Of a stretch of DNA of 64,000 bases, positions 8,443-17,254 are shown piece after piece. The notes below the pieces were generated by a model that was not told the origin of the DNA, did not search any database, and was given only the letters and a program-made list of their open reading frames with translations. Every line of letters begins with the position of its first letter. Position 1 is the first letter of the stretch. Made by a program: the position numbers and the translations under genes. This stretch comes from JALZOC01 sp031361295. Lineage in GTDB: Bacteria > Acidobacteriota > Vicinamibacteria > Vicinamibacterales > 2-12-FULL-66-21. Where the stretch lies: positions 18,847 through 82,846 of the forward strand of contig JANMCN010000240.1 in assembly GCA_031361295.1 (NCBI GenBank), read 5' to 3'.

Positions 8443-9155
8443 CCGGGCACCACGAAGGCCTCCTCGCGCTCTCGGTGGTCGGCAGCGCCACGATCGCTGC
8501 GGGGTACTGGGCGTCGTACGGCGTACGCAGCCAGTGGCTCGGCCCGACCGACTGGCGGGGCCGGACGGATGGCGAGGCGCTTGCGCTGACGTTCGACGAC
8601 GGGCCTGCGGACGACACCGAGCGGATACTCGACACGCTGAAGCGATTGAACATCCGCGCGGCGTTCTTCATGCTGGGCCGACAGGTCGAGCGATATCCGC
8701 ACATCGCCCGGCACGTCGTCGACGCCGGCCACGAAGTCGGGAACCATTCGTACTCGCACCCGCTCTACCTGTATTGCGGAACCGATCGCATTCGCCGCGA
8801 GCTTCAGCGCACCCAGGCGGTCATCGAGGACGTCACCGGAGTCAGGCCCGTCTGGTCACGGCCGCCGTGCGGCGTCCGCTCGCCCGCCTATTTCGCCGCG
8901 GCGACGGAGCTCGGCCTGCGGACGGTGCAGTGGTCGGTGGCCGGGTATGACTGGAAGCCACGGTCGGCGCCCGCGATCGCGCACGCAGTCGCACGCGGTA
9001 TGGCTCCGGGCGCCATCGTGCTGCTCCATGACGGCGACAGCGCCGGACAGCGGGACCGACGCGAGACCGTCGCGGCGCTCCCGGCGATCGTCAGCGACGC
9101 GACATCCCGCGGCTTGTCGTTCGCCCCCCTCTCCACTCTCCTGGGGACATCCTGA
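8439..9155 (+). CDS. Polysaccharide deacetylase (NodB homology domain)
   Basis: A 238-residue carbohydrate esterase family 4 protein. An N-terminal hydrophobic stretch (residues 8-27) may anchor it in the membrane. The NodB motifs are present: TFDDGP for the metal-binding Asp pair, HSYSH (HxxxH) for the zinc ligands, RPPCGVRSP, and the C-terminal LLHDGD. These enzymes remove N- or O-acetyl groups from amino sugars. Coming directly after the glycosyltransferase with a 4 nt overlap, it may deacetylate a sugar placed on the operon's lipid, exposing an amine. The substrate is inferred from position only. Confidence 0.92.
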   Translation: MTGHHEGLLALSVVGSATIAAGYWASYGVRSQWLGPTDWRGRTDGEALALTFDDGPADDTERILDTLKRLNIRAAFFMLGRQVERYPHIARHVVDAGHEVGNHSYSHPLYLYCGTDRIRRELQRTQAVIEDVTGVRPVWSRPPCGVRSPAYFAAATELGLRTVQWSVAGYDWKPRSAPAIAHAVARGMAPGAIVLLHDGDSAGQRDRRETVAALPAIVSDATSRGLSFAPLSTLLGTS

Positions 9156-9850
9156 TGCATTCACCGGCGCTTCGAGGCGGGTTGGCCGTGTTTCTCGATT
9201 TCGATGGAACCATCTCCACCTCCGACGTGGTCGACGCGATGCTCGAGACGTACGCGGATCCCGCCTGGGCATCGGTCGAGGCCGAGTGGCGGGCCGGCCG
9301 CATCGGATCGCGCGCATGCCTCGATCGGCAGATTGCGCTCGTCAGGGCGTCGACCGACGACATGGACGCCTTGATCGACTCGATCGCGATCGACGACGGG
9401 TTCGTGGCGCTGCTGGAGGCGTGCGATCGCGCCGGCGCGCCGGTGCACATCGTGAGCGACGGCTTCGACTACTGCATCCGGCGCATCCTCGCCCGCGCGG
9501 CGCCGCGCCACGAGCGGCTCGTTCGGGGGCTGACCATCTCCGCGAGCCATCTGGAGCCTGAACGTGAGCTCCGGTGGCGCACGGCGTTTCCGTTTCCCGC
9601 CGTGACGTGCGAGCACGGCTGCGCCACCTGCAAGCCGGCGATGATGCGCGCCATCGCGCCCGCCGGGGCGCATACCGTCTTCGTGGGGGACGGATTGTCG
9701 GACCGCTACGCGGCGGCCCACGCCACGACCGTCTTCGCCAAGGCGTCGCTCGCGGAGTACTGCGCGGATCGCGCCATCGCTCATACCCGGTTCGACACTC
9801 TGGGCGACATCGCGGCCTGCATCGATCGAGACATTCGCATTCGCGCCTGA
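9155..9850 (+). CDS. HAD-superfamily phosphatase (MtnX/SerB-like, HAD-IB)
   Basis: A 231-residue haloacid dehalogenase phosphatase. Motif I is DFDGT with nucleophile Asp15 and general acid Asp17, and the later motif is VGDGLSDRYAA. The cap region and a Cys pair (CEHGCATC) resemble MtnX-type phosphatases and phosphoserine-phosphatase relatives. It would hydrolyse a small phosphomonoester in the cytoplasm. The ATG overlaps the deacetylase stop by one base. In this operon it may dephosphorylate a lipid or amino-alcohol phosphate intermediate; the substrate is not determined by sequence. Confidence 0.87.
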   Translation: MHSPALRGGLAVFLDFDGTISTSDVVDAMLETYADPAWASVEAEWRAGRIGSRACLDRQIALVRASTDDMDALIDSIAIDDGFVALLEACDRAGAPVHIVSDGFDYCIRRILARAAPRHERLVRGLTISASHLEPERELRWRTAFPFPAVTCEHGCATCKPAMMRAIAPAGAHTVFVGDGLSDRYAAAHATTVFAKASLAEYCADRAIAHTRFDTLGDIAACIDRDIRIRA

Positions 9851-9862
9851 GCGCGGGGGAAC

Positions 9863-11281
9863 ATGACGACAAACCCGACAGACCTGCTGCAGATGACCCG
9901 TATAACGGACGAGCGCGAGCTGCTCGACATGGAGCGGAAGTACTGCTCCTGGGGCGACACCGTGCACTATCTCGAGCCTCCGAAGTTCTTCGCTCGCGCC
10001 GAGGGCCACTACCTGTTCGACAGGGCCGGGGTTCCGTACCTGGACCTGCAGATGTGGTACTCGGCGGCAAGTCTTGGCTACGGCAACCAGCGCCTCGAGA
10101 CCGCGCTGACCGATCAACTCCACAAGCTGCCGCAGCTGGCCTCCCAGTATCTGCATCCTGAAAAAGTCCAGCTCGCCGCGGCAATCGCGCGGCTGAACGA
10201 GTCGAAGTTCGGCCTCGAAGGGCGGGTCCATTTCAATGTGGGCGGCTCCCAGGCGGTCGAGGACGCGCTGAAGATCGTACGCAACGCGACAGGAAAAAAT
10301 CTGGTGTTCGCGTTCATGGGGGGCTACCACGGCCGGACGCTCGGCGCCTCGGCGATCACGTCCAGTTACCGGTACCGGCGGCGCTATGGCCACTTTTCCG
10401 ATCGGGCGCATTTCGTGCCGTTCCCGTATTGCTTCCGCTGCCCCTATGACAAGAAGCGCGAAGATTGCGGCCTCTACTGTGTGAAGCAGTTCGAGAAGAA
10501 TTTCGAGACCGAGTACAACTCGTTCTGGGACGCCAAGGCCGGAGAGCCGGAGTTCTCCGCCTTTTTCATGGAGGCCATCCAGGGCACGGGCGGTTACGTC
10601 ATCCCGCCGCCCGAGTACTTCCCCGCGCTCAAGAAGGTGCTCGACGAGCGGGGGATCCTGCTGGTGGACGACGAGATCCAGATGGGATTCTACAGGGCCG
10701 GAAAGTTCTGGGCCGTCGAGAACTTCAACGTCGAGCCTGACATCATCGTGTTCGGCAAGGCGCTGACGAACGGCCTGAACCCCTTGTCGGGAATCTGGGC
10801 GCGGGAGGAACTGATCAACCCGGGTGTCTTTCCCCCTGGCTCGACGCACTCCACGTTTTCGTCGAACACGCTCGGCACCGCGGTCGGCCTCGAAGCCATC
10901 CGCATCATGCTCGAGACCGATTACGAAGACCTGGTCCAGCGGAAGGGCGCGTATTTTCTCGCGCAGCTCAAACAGCTGCACAAGAAGTTCCCCATGGTGA
11001 TCGGCGATACGGACGGCATGGGACTGGCGCTGCGGATGGAGATCTGCCAGCGCGACGGCTACACCCCGGACCGCGAGCTGACCGACAAGATGTTTGCCGA
11101 GGGGATGAAAGGCGATCTCGACGCGCCCGCAGGCCGCATGGGCCTCGTGTTGGACGTGGGAGGCTATTACAAGAACGTGTTCACGCTGGCCCCTGCGTTC
11201 ACGATGACCGAGGCAGATATCGACCTAGCGGTGGAGTTGCTGGAACAGCTGATCCGCCGCTGCGCTCCGGACCGGGTGTGA
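9863..11281 (+). CDS. Class III PLP-dependent aminotransferase
   Basis: A 472-residue fold-type I aminotransferase of the ornithine/4-aminobutyrate group. The PLP Schiff-base Lys is Lys299 in VFGKALTNGLNPLSG; the Asp that contacts the pyridine nitrogen is in LLVDDEIQMGF. FMGGYHGRTLGA and THSTFSSNTLG are standard family segments. A Cys motif, CX2CX8CX3C (Cys190, 193, 202, 206), lies in the middle; similar Cys patterns occur in some archaeal-type class III enzymes and may bind metal. It starts 12 nt after the phosphatase with a GGGGGA ribosome site. It probably aminates an aldehyde or keto intermediate; in this operon the aldehyde could come from the reductase at 1881. Confidence 0.93.
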   Translation: MTTNPTDLLQMTRITDERELLDMERKYCSWGDTVHYLEPPKFFARAEGHYLFDRAGVPYLDLQMWYSAASLGYGNQRLETALTDQLHKLPQLASQYLHPEKVQLAAAIARLNESKFGLEGRVHFNVGGSQAVEDALKIVRNATGKNLVFAFMGGYHGRTLGASAITSSYRYRRRYGHFSDRAHFVPFPYCFRCPYDKKREDCGLYCVKQFEKNFETEYNSFWDAKAGEPEFSAFFMEAIQGTGGYVIPPPEYFPALKKVLDERGILLVDDEIQMGFYRAGKFWAVENFNVEPDIIVFGKALTNGLNPLSGIWAREELINPGVFPPGSTHSTFSSNTLGTAVGLEAIRIMLETDYEDLVQRKGAYFLAQLKQLHKKFPMVIGDTDGMGLALRMEICQRDGYTPDRELTDKMFAEGMKGDLDAPAGRMGLVLDVGGYYKNVFTLAPAFTMTEADIDLAVELLEQLIRRCAPDRV

Positions 11282-12612
11282 TGCTCTCACGCCTCGTCGA
11301 CAGGATTGAAGGAGCCGCGCTGCGGACGGCACCGTCCGCAGCCGCGCGCCTGATGGGCGCTCTCCCGTCCGGCGCCCTCCCGGCCCTGCAGCGGGCGCGG
11401 TTCCGCCGGACGCTTCGGCTCGCGTCCGAGCGCGCGCCCTTCTACCGGGACCAGTTCCGCCGCCGCGGCATCCGCGTGGACACGATCGAGCATCCCTCCC
11501 AGCTGGGAGACTTCTTCACCACGGGTGACGATCTGCGCACCAACCCGGCCAGCGCGTTCCTCACCGGCCGACCGGACACCGCGTTCGAGACGACGGGGAC
11601 GACCTCGGCGATTCCCAAGCGGGTGTTCTTCTCTCACGGTGAGCTGGACGCCATGGGCACCGCGAGCGCGGCCGCACTGCACCTCCTCGGCGTACGGGAG
11701 AACGACACCGTGCTGAGCGCGTTCGACTGCTCGTTCTGGGTGTCCCCGGCGGTGGCGCGCTCAGCGCTCCAATATCTCGGATGCTTTCACGTCGAAGCCG
11801 GAAAGATCGATCCGCAGGAGTGCTATCTGCATGCCGTGCATTACCGCCCGTCCATCATTTTCGGCGAGCCGTCCTGGCTCGTGCGATTCGCGCAGGTCGC
11901 CCGGGCCAGCGGAACCTGGCCTGTCAAACTCCTCCTCGGCGGCGGCGAGAACATGGCGGAGACCGCCCGAGCGGAGGTCGAGCGTGTCTGGCAGGCGCCG
12001 CTGTATCTGAACTACGGGCAGACGGAGGCGTTCGGATCGCTCGGCCTGGAGTGTCGCGAGCGCGCCGGATATCACCGGAACGATCTCCATTTCCTGTTCG
12101 AGGTCGACGGTGCGGACGCGGATGGCTGGGGCGAGCTGACGTATACGACGCTGACGCGCGACGTGATGCCGCTCATTCGGTACCGGGCCAGTGACATCAC
12201 CCGCCTCGTGAACGAGCCGTGCGCGTGCGGTCTCTTTGCCGGGAGACTCGCCAGGATCCGGGCGCGGGCGGACGAAATGGTTGTCTGCGGCATGGGCAAT
12301 GTCGGCCCGTGGGTATTCGATGAGCTGCTTCGCGGAGTGATCGGCCCTGCGGATGAGTGGCAGGCCGTCGTCGGCAGCGACGGGCAGCTCGATGCCATCG
12401 AATTGAGCCTCGAGACTGACGGCTCGCGCGCGGTTGACGGCCTGGTTCGCGACAACCTCCGGGAGCGCTTTCCGGACTTCTGGAAAAACCTCCAAATGGA
12501 GCTGTACAGCCTGCGCATTTCGCCGGTTCCCCCAGGCTCCCTGCGCCATGGCCGCAAGCTGCGCCGGATTGTCGATCGCAGAGATCAGGTGAAGGCCACG
12601 GCTCCGGGATAG
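11281..12612 (+). CDS. Phenylacetate-CoA ligase-like adenylate-forming enzyme
   Basis: A 443-residue member of the PaaK/AMP-binding superfamily. The phosphate-binding loop is TTGTTSAIPKRVFF (residues about 100-115). An NYGQTEA motif and the acyl-adenylate motif LIRYRASDITRL are visible, as is a Cys pair in NEPCACGLF typical of PaaK-like proteins. Such enzymes activate a carboxylic acid with ATP and pass it to CoA or a carrier protein. The ATG at 11281 overlaps the aminotransferase stop (TGATG); a GTG one codon earlier is possible. It is the last gene of the coupled operon and may load the starter acid or attach an acyl group to the new amine. Confidence 0.87.
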   Translation: MLSRLVDRIEGAALRTAPSAAARLMGALPSGALPALQRARFRRTLRLASERAPFYRDQFRRRGIRVDTIEHPSQLGDFFTTGDDLRTNPASAFLTGRPDTAFETTGTTSAIPKRVFFSHGELDAMGTASAAALHLLGVRENDTVLSAFDCSFWVSPAVARSALQYLGCFHVEAGKIDPQECYLHAVHYRPSIIFGEPSWLVRFAQVARASGTWPVKLLLGGGENMAETARAEVERVWQAPLYLNYGQTEAFGSLGLECRERAGYHRNDLHFLFEVDGADADGWGELTYTTLTRDVMPLIRYRASDITRLVNEPCACGLFAGRLARIRARADEMVVCGMGNVGPWVFDELLRGVIGPADEWQAVVGSDGQLDAIELSLETDGSRAVDGLVRDNLRERFPDFWKNLQMELYSLRISPVPPGSLRHGRKLRRIVDRRDQVKATAPG

Positions 12613-12744
12613 CACCTCTCGATCCTTGACCGGCAACGGACCTCGGCGGAGCTCAAGACCTGCCAGCGTCGTAACGAACGGTGCCGAGCGCGCAGCTGGT
12701 TGCGCATCTCGGGCGGCCGACCGTTCACCACGGGCCGCAGGGCG

Positions 12745-14367
12745 CTATTTCGCCGCCGCGATGTGAGGCCCGGCGACTCTGCGAACGGACATGTCCCGCA
12801 CCGCTGACGCGGCGCCGGACAGGTGCGCCAGATAGAGGCGCCGTGTGCTCCGGTCCAGTCCAAAGGTGGCGACGACCGCGAGATAGACGGCACCGACCAG
12901 AGATGCACCGAGCGCGATCCGGCCCAGCGACGGCGTTGCGAACGTGAGGCGAATGAATATGCACAGGGCGGCGGCCGGAACGCCGCCAATCAGCGCGGGC
13001 AGGAGTGTCTCTCGCGCATAACGCCAGAGCGGCAGCCCGACACTGCGGGCCGCCGTTGGCGTCATCACCAGGAGGTGTCCAACGGCAATCGGGATCGCGG
13101 TGCCCGCCGCCACTCCCAGCGCGCCAAAGCGCCGCACGAGAATGAGGCTCAGCGCCAGATTGGCAGCCGCTTCGACGATCCAGATCGCGGTGACGGTCCG
13201 GTGTCGGCCTGTTGCCAGAAGGATGCTCTGCTGGGTCGCGTGTCCGACCATGACGATTCCGACGATCGAGAGCACCACGAATGCCGGCACGCTCCCGCCG
13301 AACCCGGGGCCCATCCACCGGCTGATCAAGGGTCCGATGAACCCGACCAGGCAGATCGTCACACCGACGACGAGCACCACGGCGAGCCGCGTACCCTCGA
13401 TGAGGACATTCCGAAGCCGGTCGACCCTGCCCCCCGTACCAAAGCCAACCGCCACCGTGTAGAGCATGCCGCTGAACTGGTCGCACACACGCCGCTGGTA
13501 CTCGGAGAGGCGGACGGCGACCGCATAGACCGCCACGGCGCTCGTGCCGAGAAAAGCGCCGACCACCACGTTGTCGAGATTGAAAGTCACCTGCGACGCC
13601 ATGTCGATGATGAACAGGTAGACGCTGAAGCTCGTCACCTCGCGCCACTGGTCCCGGCTGAAGTGCCTGACACGCAGCGAGAGCGCCGGAAACACGCGGT
13701 GTGCGCTCCATGCATATCCGATGTAGCCGGTCAGGCTTGCGGCAGTGGTCACCGCCACGAGCATGACGAGCCCTCCGCCTGCGGCGAGGACCACATACGT
13801 GAGGAGCGCATTGACGATCACCATCACGAGCGCAATCGAGTTGTTCAGCACGAAACCGTGCCGCGCATTCGTCACGGCGCCGAAGACGGTCATCGGAAAA
13901 CCGACGGCAATCCGGAACCCCATGAGCGCCAGGACGATCCGCGCCGTCGAGACCTCCGCCGAAGTGAGGTTCGGAAAGTGCGGCACCACCAGGAGCACCA
14001 GGCCACCGGTGACGAGACAGGCCGCCAGACCGATGACGGCGTAAATGCACACGAACGTGCTCGCGATTTCGTTCACGCGACGCACGTCGCCGCGCGTGTA
14101 GGCGGCGACGATGTGCCGCACGAGTCCGTTGCCGTAGCCCAGATCGAGCAGCGAGAAATACGAGGTGAGCGATGCGACCAGCATCCAGAGGCCGTACTGC
14201 GGTTTGCCGAGGTGGCGAACGGTGAACGGCATCAGGAAGATGCCCGTTCCGATACTTGCCGTCAGAAGGGCGTATTTCGTGACCGTGCCGGCGACCAGCG
14301 TTCGGGTCACCCCGCGGTCGACGCGCCGCGCGCGGACAGGATCGGCCGCCTCCTCCGCGGGGGTCAC
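12745..14367 (-). CDS. Polysaccharide flippase-like membrane protein (Wzx/MOP superfamily)
   Basis: A 540-residue polytopic membrane protein with about 12-14 hydrophobic segments and the N-terminal pattern of lipid-linked oligosaccharide flippases (LVAGTVTKYALLTASIGTGI, then RHLGKPQYGLWMLV). These proteins move undecaprenyl-linked glycans across the inner membrane. The start is taken as GTG at 14367, which overlaps the stop of the upstream glycosyltransferase by 4 nt; the frame stays open further upstream but only inside that gene. Together with the GT2 gene it forms a two-gene unit on the minus strand, convergent with the lipid operon. Confidence 0.85.
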   Translation of the reverse strand: MTPAEEAADPVRARRVDRGVTRTLVAGTVTKYALLTASIGTGIFLMPFTVRHLGKPQYGLWMLVASLTSYFSLLDLGYGNGLVRHIVAAYTRGDVRRVNEIASTFVCIYAVIGLAACLVTGGLVLLVVPHFPNLTSAEVSTARIVLALMGFRIAVGFPMTVFGAVTNARHGFVLNNSIALVMVIVNALLTYVVLAAGGGLVMLVAVTTAASLTGYIGYAWSAHRVFPALSLRVRHFSRDQWREVTSFSVYLFIIDMASQVTFNLDNVVVGAFLGTSAVAVYAVAVRLSEYQRRVCDQFSGMLYTVAVGFGTGGRVDRLRNVLIEGTRLAVVLVVGVTICLVGFIGPLISRWMGPGFGGSVPAFVVLSIVGIVMVGHATQQSILLATGRHRTVTAIWIVEAAANLALSLILVRRFGALGVAAGTAIPIAVGHLLVMTPTAARSVGLPLWRYARETLLPALIGGVPAAALCIFIRLTFATPSLGRIALGASLVGAVYLAVVATFGLDRSTRRLYLAHLSGAASAVRDMSVRRVAGPHIAAAK

Positions 14368-15386
14368 GACTGCGCCTGGGCGGAGTGCGGGTCCGGTGAG
14401 GGAGGCCCTGTGAGATCCTCCAGCGCCCGAGTCCACAGATAGCTCACCAGATAACGGACTCGGCACTCGGCGGTGAAGGTCTCCGGCGCGCGTCCACCGA
14501 CATACGCCCGCACGCACTTGACGATCTCGTCGCCCAGTTCCTTGTAAACATAGGCGGGCGTGCCGAAGAGGCAGTGTCGGGTCACCGGCTCCGTCAGGTG
14601 ACCGTCGGCGGCGATGATTTGCTTGAATCGCATCCGCGCATGATTTGCCCCGGTTACGGCGTGCCAGCGTCGGTGATAGGCCTTGGTCAGTCGCTCGGGT
14701 TGAACGACCGCGGTCGCCACGACGCCATCGGCATAGATGCCGACCTTGCCGGCCCGCCAGAGCCGCAGGTTGAACTCCCGATCCTCGTCCCGGTAAAAAG
14801 CTGGAGAGAATCCCCCGACGTCCCGAAGAACGTCCGACCGACAGATGAAGTTTGCGCCCACGAGGCATCCGGAGGCATTCGTGGCGCTGAGCGGCCGGCC
14901 GGCGCCCCGCCCGTGTTGCAGCGCCAGCGGGCCATAGTTCGCGGGCGTCAGCCAGTGCGGCGGACGTTCGGGCCACCGCGGTTCGATCCGTCCCCCGACA
15001 CAATCCACTTCGGGGTGCGCGCTCATCGTCCCGGTGATGCTCGGAAGCCAGTCAGCGGCCGGGAGCAGATCATCATCGAGGAATGCGATCAGGTCCCCGG
15101 CGGCGTGCTGTACGCCGGTATTACGCGCGTTCGAGGCGCCGCGACGAGGTTCGTAGAAGTACCGGATGACGGGGTGCGCATGCGCCGCGACTGTGGCCGC
15201 CGTTGCGTCAGTCGAAGCATTGTCGACGACCAGGATCTCGTACTTGATCCCATGCACCTGCTGCGCGAGCAGAGCGTCGAGCAGGGCAGGAAGAAGTTCG
15301 GCGCGGTTGTAGGTCGGGATGACGACTGAGACCTCGGGGCGAGGCGTTCGTCCGGCGGCAGCATTTAGCGGCAACGAATTCGTCAT
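14364..15386 (-). CDS. Family 2 glycosyltransferase
   Basis: About 340 residues. The GT-A fold opens with VSVVIPTYNRAELLPALLDAL, followed by LVVDNASTDAT, the nucleotide-contact NARNTGV and the metal-binding FLDDDLLP (DxD). The acceptor-side YRDEDREFNLRLWRAG (ED motif) is also present. It transfers a sugar from a nucleotide donor to a lipid-linked or similar acceptor at the cytoplasmic membrane face. The ATG at 15386 leaves a 17-residue lead before the fold; an in-frame ATG at 15461 would add 25 residues with no family similarity. The gene is coupled to the flippase, suggesting surface polysaccharide assembly. Confidence 0.88.
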   Translation of the reverse strand: MTNSLPLNAAAGRTPRPEVSVVIPTYNRAELLPALLDALLAQQVHGIKYEILVVDNASTDATAATVAAHAHPVIRYFYEPRRGASNARNTGVQHAAGDLIAFLDDDLLPAADWLPSITGTMSAHPEVDCVGGRIEPRWPERPPHWLTPANYGPLALQHGRGAGRPLSATNASGCLVGANFICRSDVLRDVGGFSPAFYRDEDREFNLRLWRAGKVGIYADGVVATAVVQPERLTKAYHRRWHAVTGANHARMRFKQIIAADGHLTEPVTRHCLFGTPAYVYKELGDEIVKCVRAYVGGRAPETFTAECRVRYLVSYLWTRALEDLTGPPSPDPHSAQAQS

Positions 15387-15672
15387 GTTGGTGCTGTCGG
15401 CCAATCTCGTCTTGCACTCGACCGTCGCGTTGTGGCTTCCTGCAACTTGAGCGCCACGCATCGCTTTTTCGCGTCATCAGGTCGAGCTGCCATCGATCCA
15501 CGGATGTTCGAAGGATTTCGTTCGCCGACACCCTCTAACCAATGGGGGAGCCCCAGACGTCGTCGTCTCTCTCGGAGCGGGCTGGAAGCCAACGAAGGAA
15601 CGCCGGCTCAGGCACACTCGAGCTCCTGTTGCCGGCGCTGATTGGTAGGATGGTGGCGGTGCTGAGGGTCCA

Positions 15673-17112
15673 GTGAACGCACAGGCCATACGCGCGGACG
15701 ACGGGCCAGCTGAGCAGTGGCCAGCGCGGCGCGCGACTGAGGAAGCGGTGGGCGCCGCCGTACTGAGCGCAATGCTGTATACCGTTCTGGCGTGGTCGGA
15801 GCGCGAGCTCGCGACACACGCGCACCGGCGACTGGCGCTGTTGATGTACGTCGCGACGTTGTCGGGTCTGTTCGCTGTTTATGCCCGCGTGGTGCACTCC
15901 GCCGCCCGGTGGCGCGCACCCGTCGCAATCACCGTCGTTATTGCGGCGCCAGTACTCTTTGCAATCGGGTGGTGGCTCACTCCGCCTGCGCTATCCATCG
16001 ACGTGTATAGCTATCTGGCTGACGGATATCTGTGGCGCCACGGAATGAACCCGTATCTGCACGGGGTCCGCGAGCTTCGCGGGACCGCCGAGGGGGCGGC
16101 GCTTGCCGCCTGCGGGTGGAGGCCGGTCCACGGTATTTCTCCCTATGGACCGCTCTGGACGCTCGTGGAGGTGGGAGCTGGTCGTGCGGGAATGAGCGTC
16201 CCGAACGCGGTGCTCGTCCTCAAGGCGGTCGTCGTGCTGGCGGGCGCCCTGGCCGCGGCTGCCATCCATGCGGCACGTCCGAACGCCGTAAACGTGAGTC
16301 GCCTGCGGTCGATGCTTCTCTTTGCCTGGAATCCGACCATCATCACCGAATTCGCCGGCGAGGGTCACAACGACACGGTGATGGTTCTCGCGGTGATCGT
16401 GGGATTGTGCTGGATTATACGCCGCCGGACCGTGGCGGGGTCGCTCGCCCTGGCTGCGGGTGTACTGGCCAAATACCTGCCGCTCCTATTCGCGTTTCCG
16501 GCCCTCGTGTATATGTGGCGAACGCGAGACAGCAGCGTCCGATTCTGGAGCGCTCTAGCCGCGTCCGTCGCCCTGTGCGCGGCACTGGCGACCCTTCTGT
16601 ATGCGCCGTTCTGGACAGGGCGGGGCACACTTGACGGCGTCCGGGCGGCCAGTCACACCGCCTTCGGGCCAGGCACGTCCGGCGTGCTGGCGGGGGGGCT
16701 CTCGCAGGTGTTTCCGCGCGATGCTTCCGCCATCCTCGGAGGGATCAGCACGGCCGTCGTATTCGCATTCGTGATCGTGGCAGGTCTGCAGGTGCGCGAT
16801 TCCGAGACTCTGGTGCGGGCGTTCGCGACGATTGCGCTGGCTTATGTGCTGATCGCCGCGCCGAGATTCTGGCCCTGGTATGTCGCCTTGCCGACCGCGC
16901 TTCTCGCGCTGACTCCGGACCGTCGCTCGATACTGTTTATACTGGTACTCACGTTCTGCGCCAAGCTGATTGCTCCGCTCGATATCCTTCGTGTGTCCGA
17001 GGCCATCAGCTGGACCACCCAGTCCCTTGTGATGACGGTCGTCGGAGTGTGGATTCCGCTGCTGGTCTGGGCGGGGATGTCTCTCCGCACTCGCGCTGAC
17101 GCGGCGCGCTGA
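15673..17112 (+). CDS. GT-C polyprenol-phosphate-dependent mannosyltransferase-like membrane protein
   Basis: A 479-residue membrane protein with about 12 hydrophobic segments. The first large periplasmic loop holds SIDVYSYLADGYLWRHGMNPY and GISPYGPLW, the acidic GT-C signature seen in alpha-1,6-mannosyltransferases and GT87/DUF2029 proteins; the Asp in SIDVY is the likely catalytic residue. Later conserved blocks are FAWNPTIITEFAGEGHND and LAAGVLAKYLPLLF. The family adds sugars from polyprenyl-phosphate donors on the outer face. GTG at 15673 is the start in frame. The 286-base gap to the divergent GT2 gene (15387-15672) should hold both promoters, but I see no convincing boxes. Confidence 0.8.
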   Translation: MNAQAIRADDGPAEQWPARRATEEAVGAAVLSAMLYTVLAWSERELATHAHRRLALLMYVATLSGLFAVYARVVHSAARWRAPVAITVVIAAPVLFAIGWWLTPPALSIDVYSYLADGYLWRHGMNPYLHGVRELRGTAEGAALAACGWRPVHGISPYGPLWTLVEVGAGRAGMSVPNAVLVLKAVVVLAGALAAAAIHAARPNAVNVSRLRSMLLFAWNPTIITEFAGEGHNDTVMVLAVIVGLCWIIRRRTVAGSLALAAGVLAKYLPLLFAFPALVYMWRTRDSSVRFWSALAASVALCAALATLLYAPFWTGRGTLDGVRAASHTAFGPGTSGVLAGGLSQVFPRDASAILGGISTAVVFAFVIVAGLQVRDSETLVRAFATIALAYVLIAAPRFWPWYVALPTALLALTPDRRSILFILVLTFCAKLIAPLDILRVSEAISWTTQSLVMTVVGVWIPLLVWAGMSLRTRADAAR

Positions 17113-17254
17113 GGCACCGGCCCGTTTCCGTCCGATGGGGTGCCTCGCCCCCCAATTCCCTGCATCGATGACAGTTGTGTGGCTCGCCAGGCGGATGGGC
17201 TATGCCGCCGGGGACGCGAGGCCATAGAATGGAGTCTTACCACCCAGCAACCGA

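Noticed and set aside
9161..10981. Long open frame on the minus strand opposite the phosphatase and aminotransferase genes
   Set aside because: It is Arg/His-rich with no motif and lies over two well-supported plus-strand genes; high-GC antisense shadow.
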